From contig NZ_BCRG01000001.1 of NCBI RefSeq assembly GCF_001552475.1, positions 186,001-250,000 on the forward strand: DNA of 64,000 nucleotides. The letters are read 5' to 3'. The notes beneath the pieces were generated by a model. The model was given only the letters and a program-made list of their open reading frames with translations, ran no database searches and had not been told where the DNA came from. This DNA is from Microbacterium oleivorans NBRC 103075. GTDB taxonomy: Bacteria > Actinomycetota > Actinomycetes > Actinomycetales > Microbacteriaceae. Made by a program: the position numbers and the translations under genes. Each line of letters begins with the position of its first letter. Positions within the stretch are counted from its first letter, which is position 1. Below are positions 1 to 8,112 of this stretch, one piece after another.

Positions 1-1896
1 ACCGCCGTGACCAACCTCGCTCACCTCGACTTCCTGCTCGACGAGGCGACGCCTCCCGCAGACGTCGACGGGCACAGCACCTACCGCCAGGACGAAGAGC
101 CGACCCTGACCCTGCCGTGGACCTACGCCGACGCGCGCGACGGCGGCACGTTCGAACGGGTCGGTGGGGGACCGCTCGACCCCGAGACCGGGTACTGGGG
201 GCAGGGGGCATACAACGCCGACGACGTCACCCGCGCCGCCGTGGTCTACATCCGCCACTTCGAGCTGACCGGCGACGACGACAGTCGCGACAAGGCGTTC
301 GAGCTCCTGCGGTCGGTCGCCTACTTCCAGACCACCGAAGGGCCGGATGCCGGCAACGTCGTCCTCTGGATGCAGCCCGACGGCACGCTCAATCCTTCCG
401 CCGAGCCGATCGAGCTCCCCGACCCGTCGGACAGCGGGCCGAGCTACTGGCTCGCGCGCACGCTGTGGGCTCTCGGCGAGGGGTACGCCGCCTTCAAGGA
501 CGAGGACCCGGAGTTCGCCGCCTTCCTCGACGAGCGACTCGACCTCTCGCTCGGTGCTCTCAACCGTCAGGTCCTCTCGAACTACGGGCAGTGGACGGTC
601 TCCGACGGCAAGCGCGTCCCGACGTGGCTGATCACGAACGGGGCGGATGCCTCGGCTGAAGCCGCGCTCGGCCTCGCCGCCCGTGTCGATGCCGGCCCCG
701 ACAGGGCCGCCGCGACCGCCCTCCGCCAGCTCGCGAAAGGTATCGCCGCCATGGCGGACGGTTCGACGCGGGAGTGGCCGTACCGGGCCGTGCTCCCGTG
801 GGCGGAGTCGCCGGCGATCTGGCACGCCTGGGGCTCGCAGATGCCGGCGGCGCTGGCCGCGGCATCCGTTGTCCTTGGCGACCGTTCGCTCGCCCGCCCC
901 GCCGTCGCCGACGCGACGACCTTCACGACCACGCTCCTGACCGCCGGTGGGCCGGACAACGGGTGGAACCCGAGTCCGTTCGATCGGGTGCAGATCGCCT
1001 ACGGCGCGGACTCGCGAGTGCAGTCGCTGCTCGGCGTCGCCGAGGCCACCGGGTCGGAGGGGTTCGAAGATCTCGCGGCCATGCAGGCGGCCTGGTTCTT
1101 CGGCGCCAACCACGCCGGACAGCAGATGTACGACCCGGCGACGGGAGTCACCTACGACGGCCTTCAGCCCGACGGTACCGTCAACCGCAACAGCGGCGCG
1201 GAGTCGACCATCCACGGTCTGCTTACCGCACTCGCCCTCGACGCACACCCCGGGGTGAAGCGGCAGGCGCTCTCCCTGACCGAGGTCGCCGACCGCGAGG
1301 GGCTGACGTGGATGGAGGCGGAGGGCGCGGTGACCACGACCGGCGAGGTCTCGACACCGGAGTCGTGGACGGGGGAGTCCAGCTGGTCGGGAGACAAGCT
1401 GACCCTCTCGCGAGGCGACACCGCCATCTTCGACGTCGGCACGGCCGGCGCGGACCGGTGGATCGAACCGGTCGTCTGGTCGGAGGTCGGCGAGCGGACG
1501 TCCTCGACGTGGACGAGCGGTCGCACGAAGCTCGGCACTCTCCAGCTCACCGGACCTGCGCAGGGCATCTCCCCGACGGCGGGTGCGATGCATCCGCACA
1601 CGCTCCCGCGGGCGCTGCCCGGTTTCCGCGACGAGGTCCGGGTCCAGTCGACGCGTGGCGAGCTGCAGCTGGACGGCATCCTCATCCGTCCGTTCGTCTC
1701 CCGGCTCGTCCTCGGAGGCGACGGTCGAGCGCGGACCGAGCTCGTGCACTCTGCGGCCCGGTCGCCCCAGAAGGTGACCGTCGGGGCGGGTCGCGTCGCC
1801 GTGTACGACGATCGCGGCCGCGAGGTGCGCGCGAAGAAGGACCGGTTCGGGGCGCTCACCCTTCCGGCGGGTGGTTTCGCGATCGTCGAACGTTGA
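1..1896 (+). CDS. Secreted glycosidase-like protein, 5' end outside the window
   Basis: The reading frame is open to base 1 and ends at 1896. A GTG at 7 is available, but the frame continues upstream as Thr-Ala without a stop, so the true N-terminus, probably a signal peptide, lies outside the window. The first 430 residues are helical and aromatic-rich, with segments such as GYWGQGAYNADDVTRAAV and PSYWLARTLWALGEG, the look of an alpha/alpha six-hairpin glycosidase. From about residue 430 the character changes: LTWMEAEGAV opens a beta-rich region that resembles carbohydrate-binding domains, which often begin near an EAE motif. The substrate cannot be named, and no catalytic pair was identified with confidence. 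The gene is followed after 36 bases by a convergent gene. Confidence 0.6.
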   Translation, partial: TAVTNLAHLDFLLDEATPPADVDGHSTYRQDEEPTLTLPWTYADARDGGTFERVGGGPLDPETGYWGQGAYNADDVTRAAVVYIRHFELTGDDDSRDKAFELLRSVAYFQTTEGPDAGNVVLWMQPDGTLNPSAEPIELPDPSDSGPSYWLARTLWALGEGYAAFKDEDPEFAAFLDERLDLSLGALNRQVLSNYGQWTVSDGKRVPTWLITNGADASAEAALGLAARVDAGPDRAAATALRQLAKGIAAMADGSTREWPYRAVLPWAESPAIWHAWGSQMPAALAAASVVLGDRSLARPAVADATTFTTTLLTAGGPDNGWNPSPFDRVQIAYGADSRVQSLLGVAEATGSEGFEDLAAMQAAWFFGANHAGQQMYDPATGVTYDGLQPDGTVNRNSGAESTIHGLLTALALDAHPGVKRQALSLTEVADREGLTWMEAEGAVTTTGEVSTPESWTGESSWSGDKLTLSRGDTAIFDVGTAGADRWIEPVVWSEVGERTSSTWTSGRTKLGTLQLTGPAQGISPTAGAMHPHTLPRALPGFRDEVRVQSTRGELQLDGILIRPFVSRLVLGGDGRARTELVHSAARSPQKVTVGAGRVAVYDDRGREVRAKKDRFGALTLPAGGFAIVER

Positions 1897-1932
1897 CGAT
1901 CCGACCGGGTCGCGGCGTGCGCTGCGACCCGG

Positions 1933-3027
1933 TCAACGTCGGAATGCCCAGTCGGGCAGGTGGGCGTGTGCGACGAAAGACCGCACGATCTCGGCGAGGC
2001 CGTGCTCGGGCTCGATGCGGAGCGCCGCTGCGGCGTAGCGGTCGCCGTGCGTCGATCGGCCGAGCGACCACGCGAGCCAGGCGGCGGTCGCGAGCGCGCC
2101 CGCACGCTGCGGCTCGGGAGTTCGGACCGCGACGTTCCGCACCAGCTCGAGCGCCGCCTCGAGGCGCATCGGATCGGGTCGGTCGCTCTCGCCCCACATC
2201 ACCGACGCGAGGTCCGCGGGGTACTCCTCGCCGTCCTCCCACCGGCGCTGCGCGTCGAGCGCGGTGTCGCCGCCCGCGCGGTCGCTCGCCCACTGCACGA
2301 GGCCGACGTCGCGGAGCGACGGGCGAGCCAGGCACCACGCGATCACGGCCGCCCGCATCGGGTCGAGGGTCGCGGCATCCCACGTGAGGCAGTCCTCGTA
2401 CAGTCCGGGCAGATCGTCGAGCGCGCACCCGGCTTCGAGCGCGGCGGGGTCGATCCGATCAGGTGAGCCGTCGACGGCAGGGATGCCGCACAGCACCGCC
2501 AGCGCCGCCTCGAGCGACAGGAGGGCGGCGCCGACCCCCGCGACAGCCGCCGGCTCCACGGCGGGCAGCGTCGCGCCGCCGTGCTGATCGCCGTCGACGG
2601 GCGGGAGGTGTCGCTCGAGAGCGGCAAGCGGACGCCCCCCGTCCGGCAGCCGGTCGTCGTAGTGCGATCCCCACCCCGTCCCTGCGACCGTCAACACATC
2701 GACGACACCGAGCCCGCACGCTCCCGCCGAACGTTCGAGCGCTTCGGCGAGGTCCGCTCCGGGCAGGTCCGGGTGGGCGGATGCCGCGGTGTAGACGACG
2801 GCGGTGAAACCATCGGCACCCGACACCCGGCAGAGCATGCCGACGACCGTCGACGCGACGGCGTCAAGGGGCGTACCCGTGGGAGGGAGATCGATGCGTA
2901 AGGCGCCGAGGCTCCGTCCGCGATGCATCGGGACGACGACGAGGCTCTCGGTCGGGGTGAACCCGAGGAGGCGCGGGACGAGGGCGAGGAAGTGAGCGGA
3001 ATCCGCGACGGTGACGATGGTCGACAT
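1933..3027 (-). CDS. DUF4192 domain protein
   Basis: This 364-residue protein begins MSTIVTVADSAHFLALVPRL and has LGFTPTESLVVVPM shortly after, the conserved opening of the actinobacterial DUF4192 family. The function of the family is not known. The frame is open for 22 further codons upstream (to 3093), but the ATG at 3027 places the family's usual N-terminus at residue 1, so I chose it. The protein looks cytoplasmic, with no signal peptide or membrane segment. It is convergent with the upstream glycosidase-like gene and divergent from the small membrane protein at 3158. No operon partner is evident. Confidence 0.8.
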   Translation of the reverse strand: MSTIVTVADSAHFLALVPRLLGFTPTESLVVVPMHRGRSLGALRIDLPPTGTPLDAVASTVVGMLCRVSGADGFTAVVYTAASAHPDLPGADLAEALERSAGACGLGVVDVLTVAGTGWGSHYDDRLPDGGRPLAALERHLPPVDGDQHGGATLPAVEPAAVAGVGAALLSLEAALAVLCGIPAVDGSPDRIDPAALEAGCALDDLPGLYEDCLTWDAATLDPMRAAVIAWCLARPSLRDVGLVQWASDRAGGDTALDAQRRWEDGEEYPADLASVMWGESDRPDPMRLEAALELVRNVAVRTPEPQRAGALATAAWLAWSLGRSTHGDRYAAAALRIEPEHGLAEIVRSFVAHAHLPDWAFRR

Positions 3028-3157
3028 GGCCCCACGCTGAGCGACCGGGCAGCGCGGCGGGGGGCCGTCCCCTCGTCTGGGGATGAGCCGCACCGGAACA
3101 GGGACGGTGCAGAACGCCGCGGCCTGTGGGCGGGCGCAGGCACATTACGATGGAGGT

Positions 3158-3358
3158 ATGGGTGAGATATGGGGCGCGATCGTCTGGGGACTGATTCCCA
3201 CGATCGTCGTCGCCGGCCTGTTCGCCTTCGTGATCCGCAGCATCCTCCGCATGGACCGCACCGAACGCAAGCTCTACGCGCAGGTCGAGGCCGAGGAACG
3301 GCTCAAGCGCGGCCTGCCACCTCGCGACGAAACCGCCGGTCGATCCGCCCATCGATAG
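3158..3358 (+). CDS. Small single-span membrane protein
   Basis: A 66-residue protein with one clear hydrophobic segment at about residues 5-28 (MGEIWGAIVWGLIPTIVVAG onward), followed by a charged cytoplasmic-looking tail rich in Arg, Lys and Glu. A -10-like TACGAT box at 3146-3151 lies six bases before the ATG, which suggests a leaderless transcript. The GGAGG at 3152-3156 is too close to the start to act as a normal ribosome binding site. It precedes the cardiolipin synthase gene by 27 bases and could be co-transcribed with it. I do not recognise a family. Confidence 0.65.
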   Translation: MGEIWGAIVWGLIPTIVVAGLFAFVIRSILRMDRTERKLYAQVEAEERLKRGLPPRDETAGRSAHR

Positions 3359-3385
3359 GCTGACCCCACACTCTCTGGGGGCATC

Positions 3386-4855
3386 GTGATCAGCATCAGC
3401 GTCGACTGGACGTGGACGTGGTGGATCGTCTTGGTCCTGGCGTTCGACATCTCGATCCGTGTCATCGCGGTGTTCATCATTCCGCGGAACCGGCGCCCGA
3501 CAGCGGCGATGGCCTGGCTCTTGGCCATCTACTTCATCCCCGTGGTCGGCATCCTGCTCTTCCTTCTCATCGGCAACCCGCGGCTTCCGCGCAAACGTCG
3601 CAAGGAGCAGGAGTCGATCAACGACGCGTTCCGTAAGGCGAGCGAGGGGCTCGACTTCGGCACGCTGCGCCCCGACGCCCCCGAGTGGTTCACGCAGCTC
3701 GTCGGGCTCAACCGCAAGCTCGGGGCCCTCCCTATCGCCGGTGACAACGGCGCCCAGATCATCTCCGACTACCAGGGCAGCCTCGACACGATGGCAGCCG
3801 AGATCGACCGCGCCACCCGCTACGTGCACGTCGAGTTCTACATCCTGCAGTCCGACGGTGCGACGGATGAGTTCTTCTCGGCGCTCGAGCGTGCGGCAGC
3901 GCGCGGCGTGACCGTCCGCGTGCTGCTCGACCACTGGGCGAACCGCTGGAAGCCGAACTACCACGCGACCATCTCGCGCCTCGAGCGAATGGGTGCGCAG
4001 TGGCATCTCATGCTGCCGGTGCAGCCCCTGAAGGGGAAGTACCAGCGACCCGACCTCCGCAATCACCGCAAGCTCGTCGTGATCGACGGAGCCGTCGGGT
4101 TCGTCGGCTCGCAGAACGTCACGGACCGCAGCTACAACCTGAAGACCAACCTGCGACGCGGCTTGCAGTGGGTGGACCTCATGGTCCGGGTCGACGGGCC
4201 GGTCGTGGCGTCGCTCGCGGCCGTCTTCGTCTCGGACTGGTACGGCGAGACCGGTGAGGTGTTCGTCGTCGAGTCCGACTTCTTGATGGATGCCGGCACC
4301 GGCGACCTCGACTGCCAGATCGTCCCCAGCGGCCCGGGCTTCGAGTACGAGAACAACCTGAAGCTGTTCCTCAGTCTCATTTTCGGCGCGAAGAAGAAGA
4401 TCGTCATGGTCAGCCCGTACTTCGTCCCCGACGAAGGGCTGCTGCTGGCGATTCAGACCGCGTGCCACCGCGGCGTCGAGGTCGAGCTGTTCGTCTCCGA
4501 AGAGGGCGACCAGGCCATGGTCTACCACGCACAGCGCAGCTACTACGAGCAGCTGCTGGCCACCGGCGTGAAGATCTGGATGTACAAGCGGCCGTACATC
4601 CTGCACTCGAAGTCCATGTCGATCGACGACGAGGTCGCGGTCGTCGGGTCGAGCAACATGGACATGCGCTCGTTCGGTCTCAACCTCGAGGTGACGATGC
4701 TCGTCCGCGGCAGCGAGTTCGTCGATCAGCTCCGCAACGTCGAAGACCAGTACCGCGGCATGTCCCGCGAACTCACGATCGAGGAGTGGGAGAAGCGCCC
4801 GATCCGCTCGGTCATCCTCGACAACCTCGCCCGGCTGACCTCGGCGCTGCAGTAA
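3386..4855 (+). CDS. cls: Cardiolipin synthase, phospholipase D type
   Basis: This 489-residue membrane enzyme should join two phosphatidylglycerol molecules, or a related phospholipid pair, into cardiolipin. Two hydrophobic spans at about residues 8-28 and 40-62 form the PLD-type N-terminal anchor. Two HxKxxxxD motifs are intact: H227/K229/D234 in NHRKLVVIDGAVGF and H407/K409/D414 in LHSKSMSIDDEVAVVGSSN. The length and the two-motif layout match bacterial Cls. The start appears to be a GTG (gtgatcagc). The small membrane protein upstream ends 27 bases before, so the two may share a transcript. Assignment to the PLD-type synthase family is firm; exact substrate preference cannot be read from sequence. 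Confidence 0.93.
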   Translation: MISISVDWTWTWWIVLVLAFDISIRVIAVFIIPRNRRPTAAMAWLLAIYFIPVVGILLFLLIGNPRLPRKRRKEQESINDAFRKASEGLDFGTLRPDAPEWFTQLVGLNRKLGALPIAGDNGAQIISDYQGSLDTMAAEIDRATRYVHVEFYILQSDGATDEFFSALERAAARGVTVRVLLDHWANRWKPNYHATISRLERMGAQWHLMLPVQPLKGKYQRPDLRNHRKLVVIDGAVGFVGSQNVTDRSYNLKTNLRRGLQWVDLMVRVDGPVVASLAAVFVSDWYGETGEVFVVESDFLMDAGTGDLDCQIVPSGPGFEYENNLKLFLSLIFGAKKKIVMVSPYFVPDEGLLLAIQTACHRGVEVELFVSEEGDQAMVYHAQRSYYEQLLATGVKIWMYKRPYILHSKSMSIDDEVAVVGSSNMDMRSFGLNLEVTMLVRGSEFVDQLRNVEDQYRGMSRELTIEEWEKRPIRSVILDNLARLTSALQ

Positions 4856-4923
4856 GACGACCCAGCGGCTGGTGACACTCAGAGGGTGGATGCCGCGGCA
4901 TCCGCTGTCTGAGAGGGGAACGC

Positions 4924-5616
4924 ATGCGCACCCGAGTCTTCGCCGCGCTCGCCGGGGCGATTCTGGCCGCCGGCCTCCTCGCGGGGTGTGCGACTCCCGC
5001 GGCGAGCGGTTCCGCACCGGATCCCGGGGAAGCCGACTCCGCGCCGGAGGTGCAGGTCGGCGCAGGCTGGCTCGACGGCGCGAAGACGATCGCGCTCGTG
5101 ACGTGGGGGAGTTCGTCGTGCGTGCCCGCGGTTGGGGAGACCGCCCTGAAGAGCGGGGTGCTGGTGGTGTCGCTGCGCGAACCCGAACCGGGTCCGTGCA
5201 CCGACGACCTCGTGGCCCGGCCGCTCGAGATCGCGACGCCGTCGGCCGTCGAGCCGGCTGACGGTCTGCGGCTTCGGGTGTCGCTCGGTGACTCGTCCGC
5301 CGAGGTCGACCTCGGCGCGTACTCGGGTGGGCCGGTCGAGGAGTTCACCCCCTCCGCCGCGTGGGTCGGCGACCGCACGATCGCCCTCCGCACGTGGGGA
5401 TCGTCGACGTGCCCGCCGGTCGTCGCGGACACGCGGGCGGAGTCACCGGCATCCGTCGTCGTCCGCTTCGTCGTGCCGGATGCCGACCAGATGTGCACCG
5501 CGGACGTCGCACCGCAGCTGACGATCGTGCAACTCGATCCGGACACCGACGTGAACCGCGACGCGACGCTGAGCTTCGGTGTGCTGGACGCGGCGGGGAC
5601 CGTTCCGATCCGCTGA
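4924..5616 (+). CDS. Putative lipoprotein of unknown function
   Basis: A 230-residue exported protein. The N-terminus MRTRVFAALAGAILAAGLLAG leads to an LAGC lipobox, so Cys22 or its neighbour should be lipid-modified after signal peptidase II cleavage. The mature part contains two similar halves: GWLDGAKTIALVTWGSSSC near residue 45 and AWVGDRTIALRTWGSSTCPP near residue 145. Each is followed by a Cys-containing segment, so the protein looks like an internal duplication with paired cysteines. A good ribosome binding site (gagagggga) precedes the ATG. The ligand or partner is unknown. Confidence 0.8.
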   Translation: MRTRVFAALAGAILAAGLLAGCATPAASGSAPDPGEADSAPEVQVGAGWLDGAKTIALVTWGSSSCVPAVGETALKSGVLVVSLREPEPGPCTDDLVARPLEIATPSAVEPADGLRLRVSLGDSSAEVDLGAYSGGPVEEFTPSAAWVGDRTIALRTWGSSTCPPVVADTRAESPASVVVRFVVPDADQMCTADVAPQLTIVQLDPDTDVNRDATLSFGVLDAAGTVPIR

Positions 5617-5626
5617 CGGTTGTTCG

Positions 5627-5761
5627 GTTCCTGGGACGCGATGTGTCGCGCGGCGTCGCGCGGGGCGGCACGACGCGTCCCCGGAGCGCGGGCGCCGTTC
5701 GTTCCGGGGACGCGATGCGCGGCATCCTCTCCCCACGGATGCGCGCGTCCGACTCATCCCC
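5627..5761. repeat. Palindromic repeat family 1, one intact and one decayed unit
   Basis: Unit A (5627-5687, 61 nt) starts GTTCCTGGGACGCGATGTGT and ends GCGTCCCCGGAGC, forming a long inverted repeat. After a 13-nt spacer (5688-5700) a second unit starts at 5701 with GTTCCGGGGACGCGATG, but its right arm near 5745-5761 is degenerate. The same arrangement, with the same 61-nt unit and 13-nt spacer, is found at 6746-6880 on the other side of the DUF559 gene. Confidence 0.8.
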
Positions 5762-5833
5762 AGTGTCGCCTGGCTGCGATGCCACGCGCTCGCGGCGGTC
5801 GATCATCGTCGCGTGCGATCACGACCACTGCCG

Positions 5834-6742
5834 ATGTCGCTCGGACCCATCTTCTCCGTGACGGCCGCGACGGATGCCGGAGTCTCGCCGCGCCGGCTGC
5901 GTTCCCGCGACCTCGACCGGCCGTTCCGCGGGGTGCGAGTTCGCCCCGAAGCCGCACCGCCCGATGCCGTGTCCGCGCACGTTCGTCTTGCGCTGGCGTA
6001 CGCCGCGCGGATGCCGGCCTCGCAGTTCTTCAGCCACCTCACCGCCGCGGCTCTCTGGGGTCTACCCGTACCTGCCACGGCTCTCGACGGAGCGGTGCCC
6101 GACATCGGTGTCCTCACCCCGGACCGCACGCCGCGCAGCGCAGGAGTCCGCGGGCATCGCCTCGTGCACCGCACGACCGAGGTGCGCGTCCACCCGAATC
6201 TCGGCGTGCGGCTGCTGAGCCCGGCGTGCACGTGGGCTGCGCTCGGGGCGGCACTCCCCGACATGCGCGACCTCGTCGCCGTGGGCGATGCGAGCGTTCG
6301 GGTGCCGATGTTCCGCGGCGATCCGCCCGCTCTCGCCACGGTGAATGAGCTCGCCGCGGCCGTCGATTCGGGTCGCCGGCACGGGGTGAGCCGCCTGCGC
6401 GAGGCCCTTCCGCTCGTGCGGGAACGGTCGGCATCCCGCCCCGAAACGTGGTGCCGCCTCGGGCTGATCGACGGCGGTCTGCCGGAGCCTGAACTCAACT
6501 GGAACGTCGTCGTCGGTGGGCGCGCGATCGCCTGCGTCGACCTCGCGTACCCGCGCGGGCGTGTCGCCCTCGAGTACGAAGGTGGTCATCACGCGGTGGA
6601 CGCGCGCCAGTGGTCGCGAGACATCGACCGGCACGAGGCGCTCGCCGCGGCGGGGTGGGTGGTCATCCGGGTCACGAAGGAGCACCTGTTCCGGGATTCC
6701 GAGGGCATCGTCGCGCGCGTGCGTCGGGCGCTCGCGCGGTGA
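5834..6742 (+). CDS. DUF559 (Vsr-like nuclease fold) protein with N-terminal DNA-binding-like region
   Basis: A 302-residue protein. The C-terminal part (about residues 225-300) has the DUF559 signature related to very-short-patch-repair endonucleases: VALEYEGGHHAVDARQWSRD and AGWVVIRVTKEHLF, with candidate metal ligands Glu and Asp. The N-terminal part (FSVTAATDAGVSPRRLRSRD) resembles AbiEi-like or winged-helix antitoxin regulators, which are often found in front of DUF559 domains in actinobacteria. The substrate is unknown. I chose the ATG at 5834; no good ribosome binding site is visible and the frame is open further upstream. The gene sits exactly between two clusters of palindromic repeat family 1, which is unusual. 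Confidence 0.75.
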   Translation: MSLGPIFSVTAATDAGVSPRRLRSRDLDRPFRGVRVRPEAAPPDAVSAHVRLALAYAARMPASQFFSHLTAAALWGLPVPATALDGAVPDIGVLTPDRTPRSAGVRGHRLVHRTTEVRVHPNLGVRLLSPACTWAALGAALPDMRDLVAVGDASVRVPMFRGDPPALATVNELAAAVDSGRRHGVSRLREALPLVRERSASRPETWCRLGLIDGGLPEPELNWNVVVGGRAIACVDLAYPRGRVALEYEGGHHAVDARQWSRDIDRHEALAAAGWVVIRVTKEHLFRDSEGIVARVRRALAR

Positions 6743-6745
6743 TGC

Positions 6746-6880
6746 GTTCCGGGGACGCAAGATGTCGCTTGCGTGCACGCGAGGCGACGAGAGGCGTCCC
6801 CGGAGCGCGGGCGCCTGCCGTTCCAGGGACGCAATCTGCCGCGTTCGCCCGTACGAGGCGACACATCGCGTCCCCGGAAC
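6746..6880. repeat. Palindromic repeat family 1, two intact units
   Basis: Units C (6746-6806) and D (6820-6880) are both exactly 61 nt and are separated by a 13-nt spacer. Left arms read GTTCCGGGGACGCA and GTTCCAGGGACGCA; right arms read GCGTCCCCGGAGC and GCGTCCCCGGAAC. The block gcgtccccggagcgcgggcg plus two more bases (from 6794) is identical to the block at 5675. The right arm of unit D, GGCGACACATCGCGTCCCCG, is almost exactly complementary to the left arm of unit A, so the full arm is about 23 nt. Confidence 0.85.
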
Positions 6881-6893
6881 TGAACGCCCCGGC

Positions 6894-7124
6894 TCAGTCC
6901 GCCCGCACCAGCAGCTCGCCGACCTCGCAGTCGAGGGCTCGGCAGATCGCTGACAGGGTCGAGTACCGGATCGCACGGGCGCGGTCGTTCTTGAGGATCG
7001 ACAGGTTCACAACCGAGACGCCGACGATCTCGGACAGACGGGTGAGCGTCATCCCCCGCGCGGCGAGCAGCTCGTCGAGCCGACAGTGGATGCCGGTGAG
7101 TTCGTCCTCCTCGGCGGGACTCAC
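6894..7124 (-). CDS. Short XRE-type HTH transcriptional regulator
   Basis: A 76-residue protein that is essentially one Cro/C1-type helix-turn-helix: LDELLAARGMTLTRLSEIVG and VSVVNLSILKNDRARAIRYS, ending CRALDCEVGELLVRAD. This is the YozG/YkvN-like form commonly paired with a DUF2975 membrane protein. It starts with GTG at 7124, which overlaps the TGA of the DUF2975 gene by four bases (GTGA), so translation is coupled. It probably regulates its own operon. A palindrome at the operon start (7953-7972) is the obvious candidate operator. Confidence 0.85.
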   Translation of the reverse strand: MSPAEEDELTGIHCRLDELLAARGMTLTRLSEIVGVSVVNLSILKNDRARAIRYSTLSAICRALDCEVGELLVRAD

Positions 7125-7885
7125 ACGAGCCCCTCGGTGTCGCGCTGCAGGCGTGAGCCGTAGCGGAGGACCGCAGCCAGCACCGCGAAAGCCAGCCCGA
7201 TGGCAATGGGCCAGAACGGGAAGGAGATCTGCAGGGTCGCAGAGGGCAGCCAGGCGTCGAACACGTTGTCGATACCGGGGAAGTCGCCCTCCCATCCGCC
7301 GCCCTTCGCGCCGAACAGTTGCATCGAGGCGATGCTGCCAGCGATGTCCCCCATGACCTGCGCCGCGACGCCACCCAGCGCGATGACGGCGCCGGTCGTG
7401 ACCGCCATCTTCGCCACGACCGGAGTGAACGCCGCCCCCGAGAGGAGGCGCGAACAGGTGACCGCGACGAAGAGGGCCACGAATCCGGGGACGACCCACG
7501 TGATCGCCTGACTCACTGCCCACAGCACTCGTGTGGTGGCGTCGAGGCCCTCGACCGTCAGGGTCACCTCTGTGAAGCCGCCCGACACTCGACGAGCCGT
7601 ATCCACGTCGAGGGTCACTGTGTCGGGCAGCTGCGGCCAGAACTCGCGAATGGGCATCGTGATGGCGACACCCGGAGCGAGCAGCCCGGTCAACAATGCG
7701 ACCGCGGCCCCGATCACGGCGACCACTGCCCAGACGACTGCGACGACGCGGGTGACGCGAACCAGAGTCGTGGGGTCCTGTCCCGCCCGCTGCTTCTTCG
7801 CCGTCGCCAAAGCGAACGCGAGGATCGTCCCCACGATGAGGATGACGACGAGTACCGCCCCCGCGATCAGCATCCACCGCGCCAC
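7121..7885 (-). CDS. DUF2975-type membrane protein
   Basis: About 254 residues with four hydrophobic spans: near residues 5-28 (MLIAGAVLVVILIVGTILAF), 45-75, 140-185 and 210-235, in keeping with the DUF2975 family. DUF2975 proteins usually sit next to a small XRE regulator, as here, and the pair is thought to sense something at the membrane; no ligand is known. The frame extends to an ATG at 7954, but that start would overlap the palindrome and read through the short ORF described below. I prefer the GTG at 7885, preceded by an aaggg ribosome binding site, because the first membrane span then follows directly. Confidence 0.7.
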   Translation of the reverse strand: MARWMLIAGAVLVVILIVGTILAFALATAKKQRAGQDPTTLVRVTRVVAVVWAVVAVIGAAVALLTGLLAPGVAITMPIREFWPQLPDTVTLDVDTARRVSGGFTEVTLTVEGLDATTRVLWAVSQAITWVVPGFVALFVAVTCSRLLSGAAFTPVVAKMAVTTGAVIALGGVAAQVMGDIAGSIASMQLFGAKGGGWEGDFPGIDNVFDAWLPSATLQISFPFWPIAIGLAFAVLAAVLRYGSRLQRDTEGLV

Positions 7886-7886
7886 G

Positions 7887-7940
7887 TCACACCGGCCCTT
7901 CGGTGTCGCGCTCGCTCGCTGTATCGGTTCCCGTAGACAT
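7887..7940 (-). CDS. Possible 17-residue leader peptide
   Basis: A short frame, MSTGTDTASERDTEGPV, begins with an ATG preceded by GGGGGAACAGGA and ends one base before the preferred GTG start of the DUF2975 gene (TGA, C, GTG). The tight spacing suggests translational coupling or a leader peptide. It is too short to judge by coding signal. It could also be a by-product of a different DUF2975 start. Confidence 0.35.
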   Translation of the reverse strand: MSTGTDTASERDTEGPV

Positions 7941-7952
7941 TCCTGTTCCCCC

Positions 7953-7972
7953 ATAACGACATTCGTTGTTAT
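7953..7972. promoter_or_regulatory. Candidate operator at the DUF2975/HTH operon start
   Basis: The element contains the perfect inverted repeat AACGA-CAT-TCGTT (7955-7967) inside ATAAC...GTTAT flanks. A further AACGTTAT occurs at 7979-7986. It is AT-richer than the surroundings and lies just upstream of the HTH/DUF2975 operon, so autoregulation by the HTH protein is a reasonable inference. Binding is not shown by sequence alone. Confidence 0.5.
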
Positions 7973-8112
7973 CGAAAAACGTTATGCCCACGGATGCCGC
8001 GACCACAAGCCCCAGATCCGGTATGCCCACGGCGAACACGGGCATACCGGCATCCGCCCCTGGTTAGCCTCTACGTAAGACGCCGCCAGTGCGTCGAGTG
8101 GAGGTGGAGACG

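Noticed and set aside
5627..6880. Insertion sequence with the 61-nt units as terminal inverted repeats
   Set aside because: Each unit is itself a complete hairpin, units come in pairs, no transposase is encoded and no target-site duplication is apparent.
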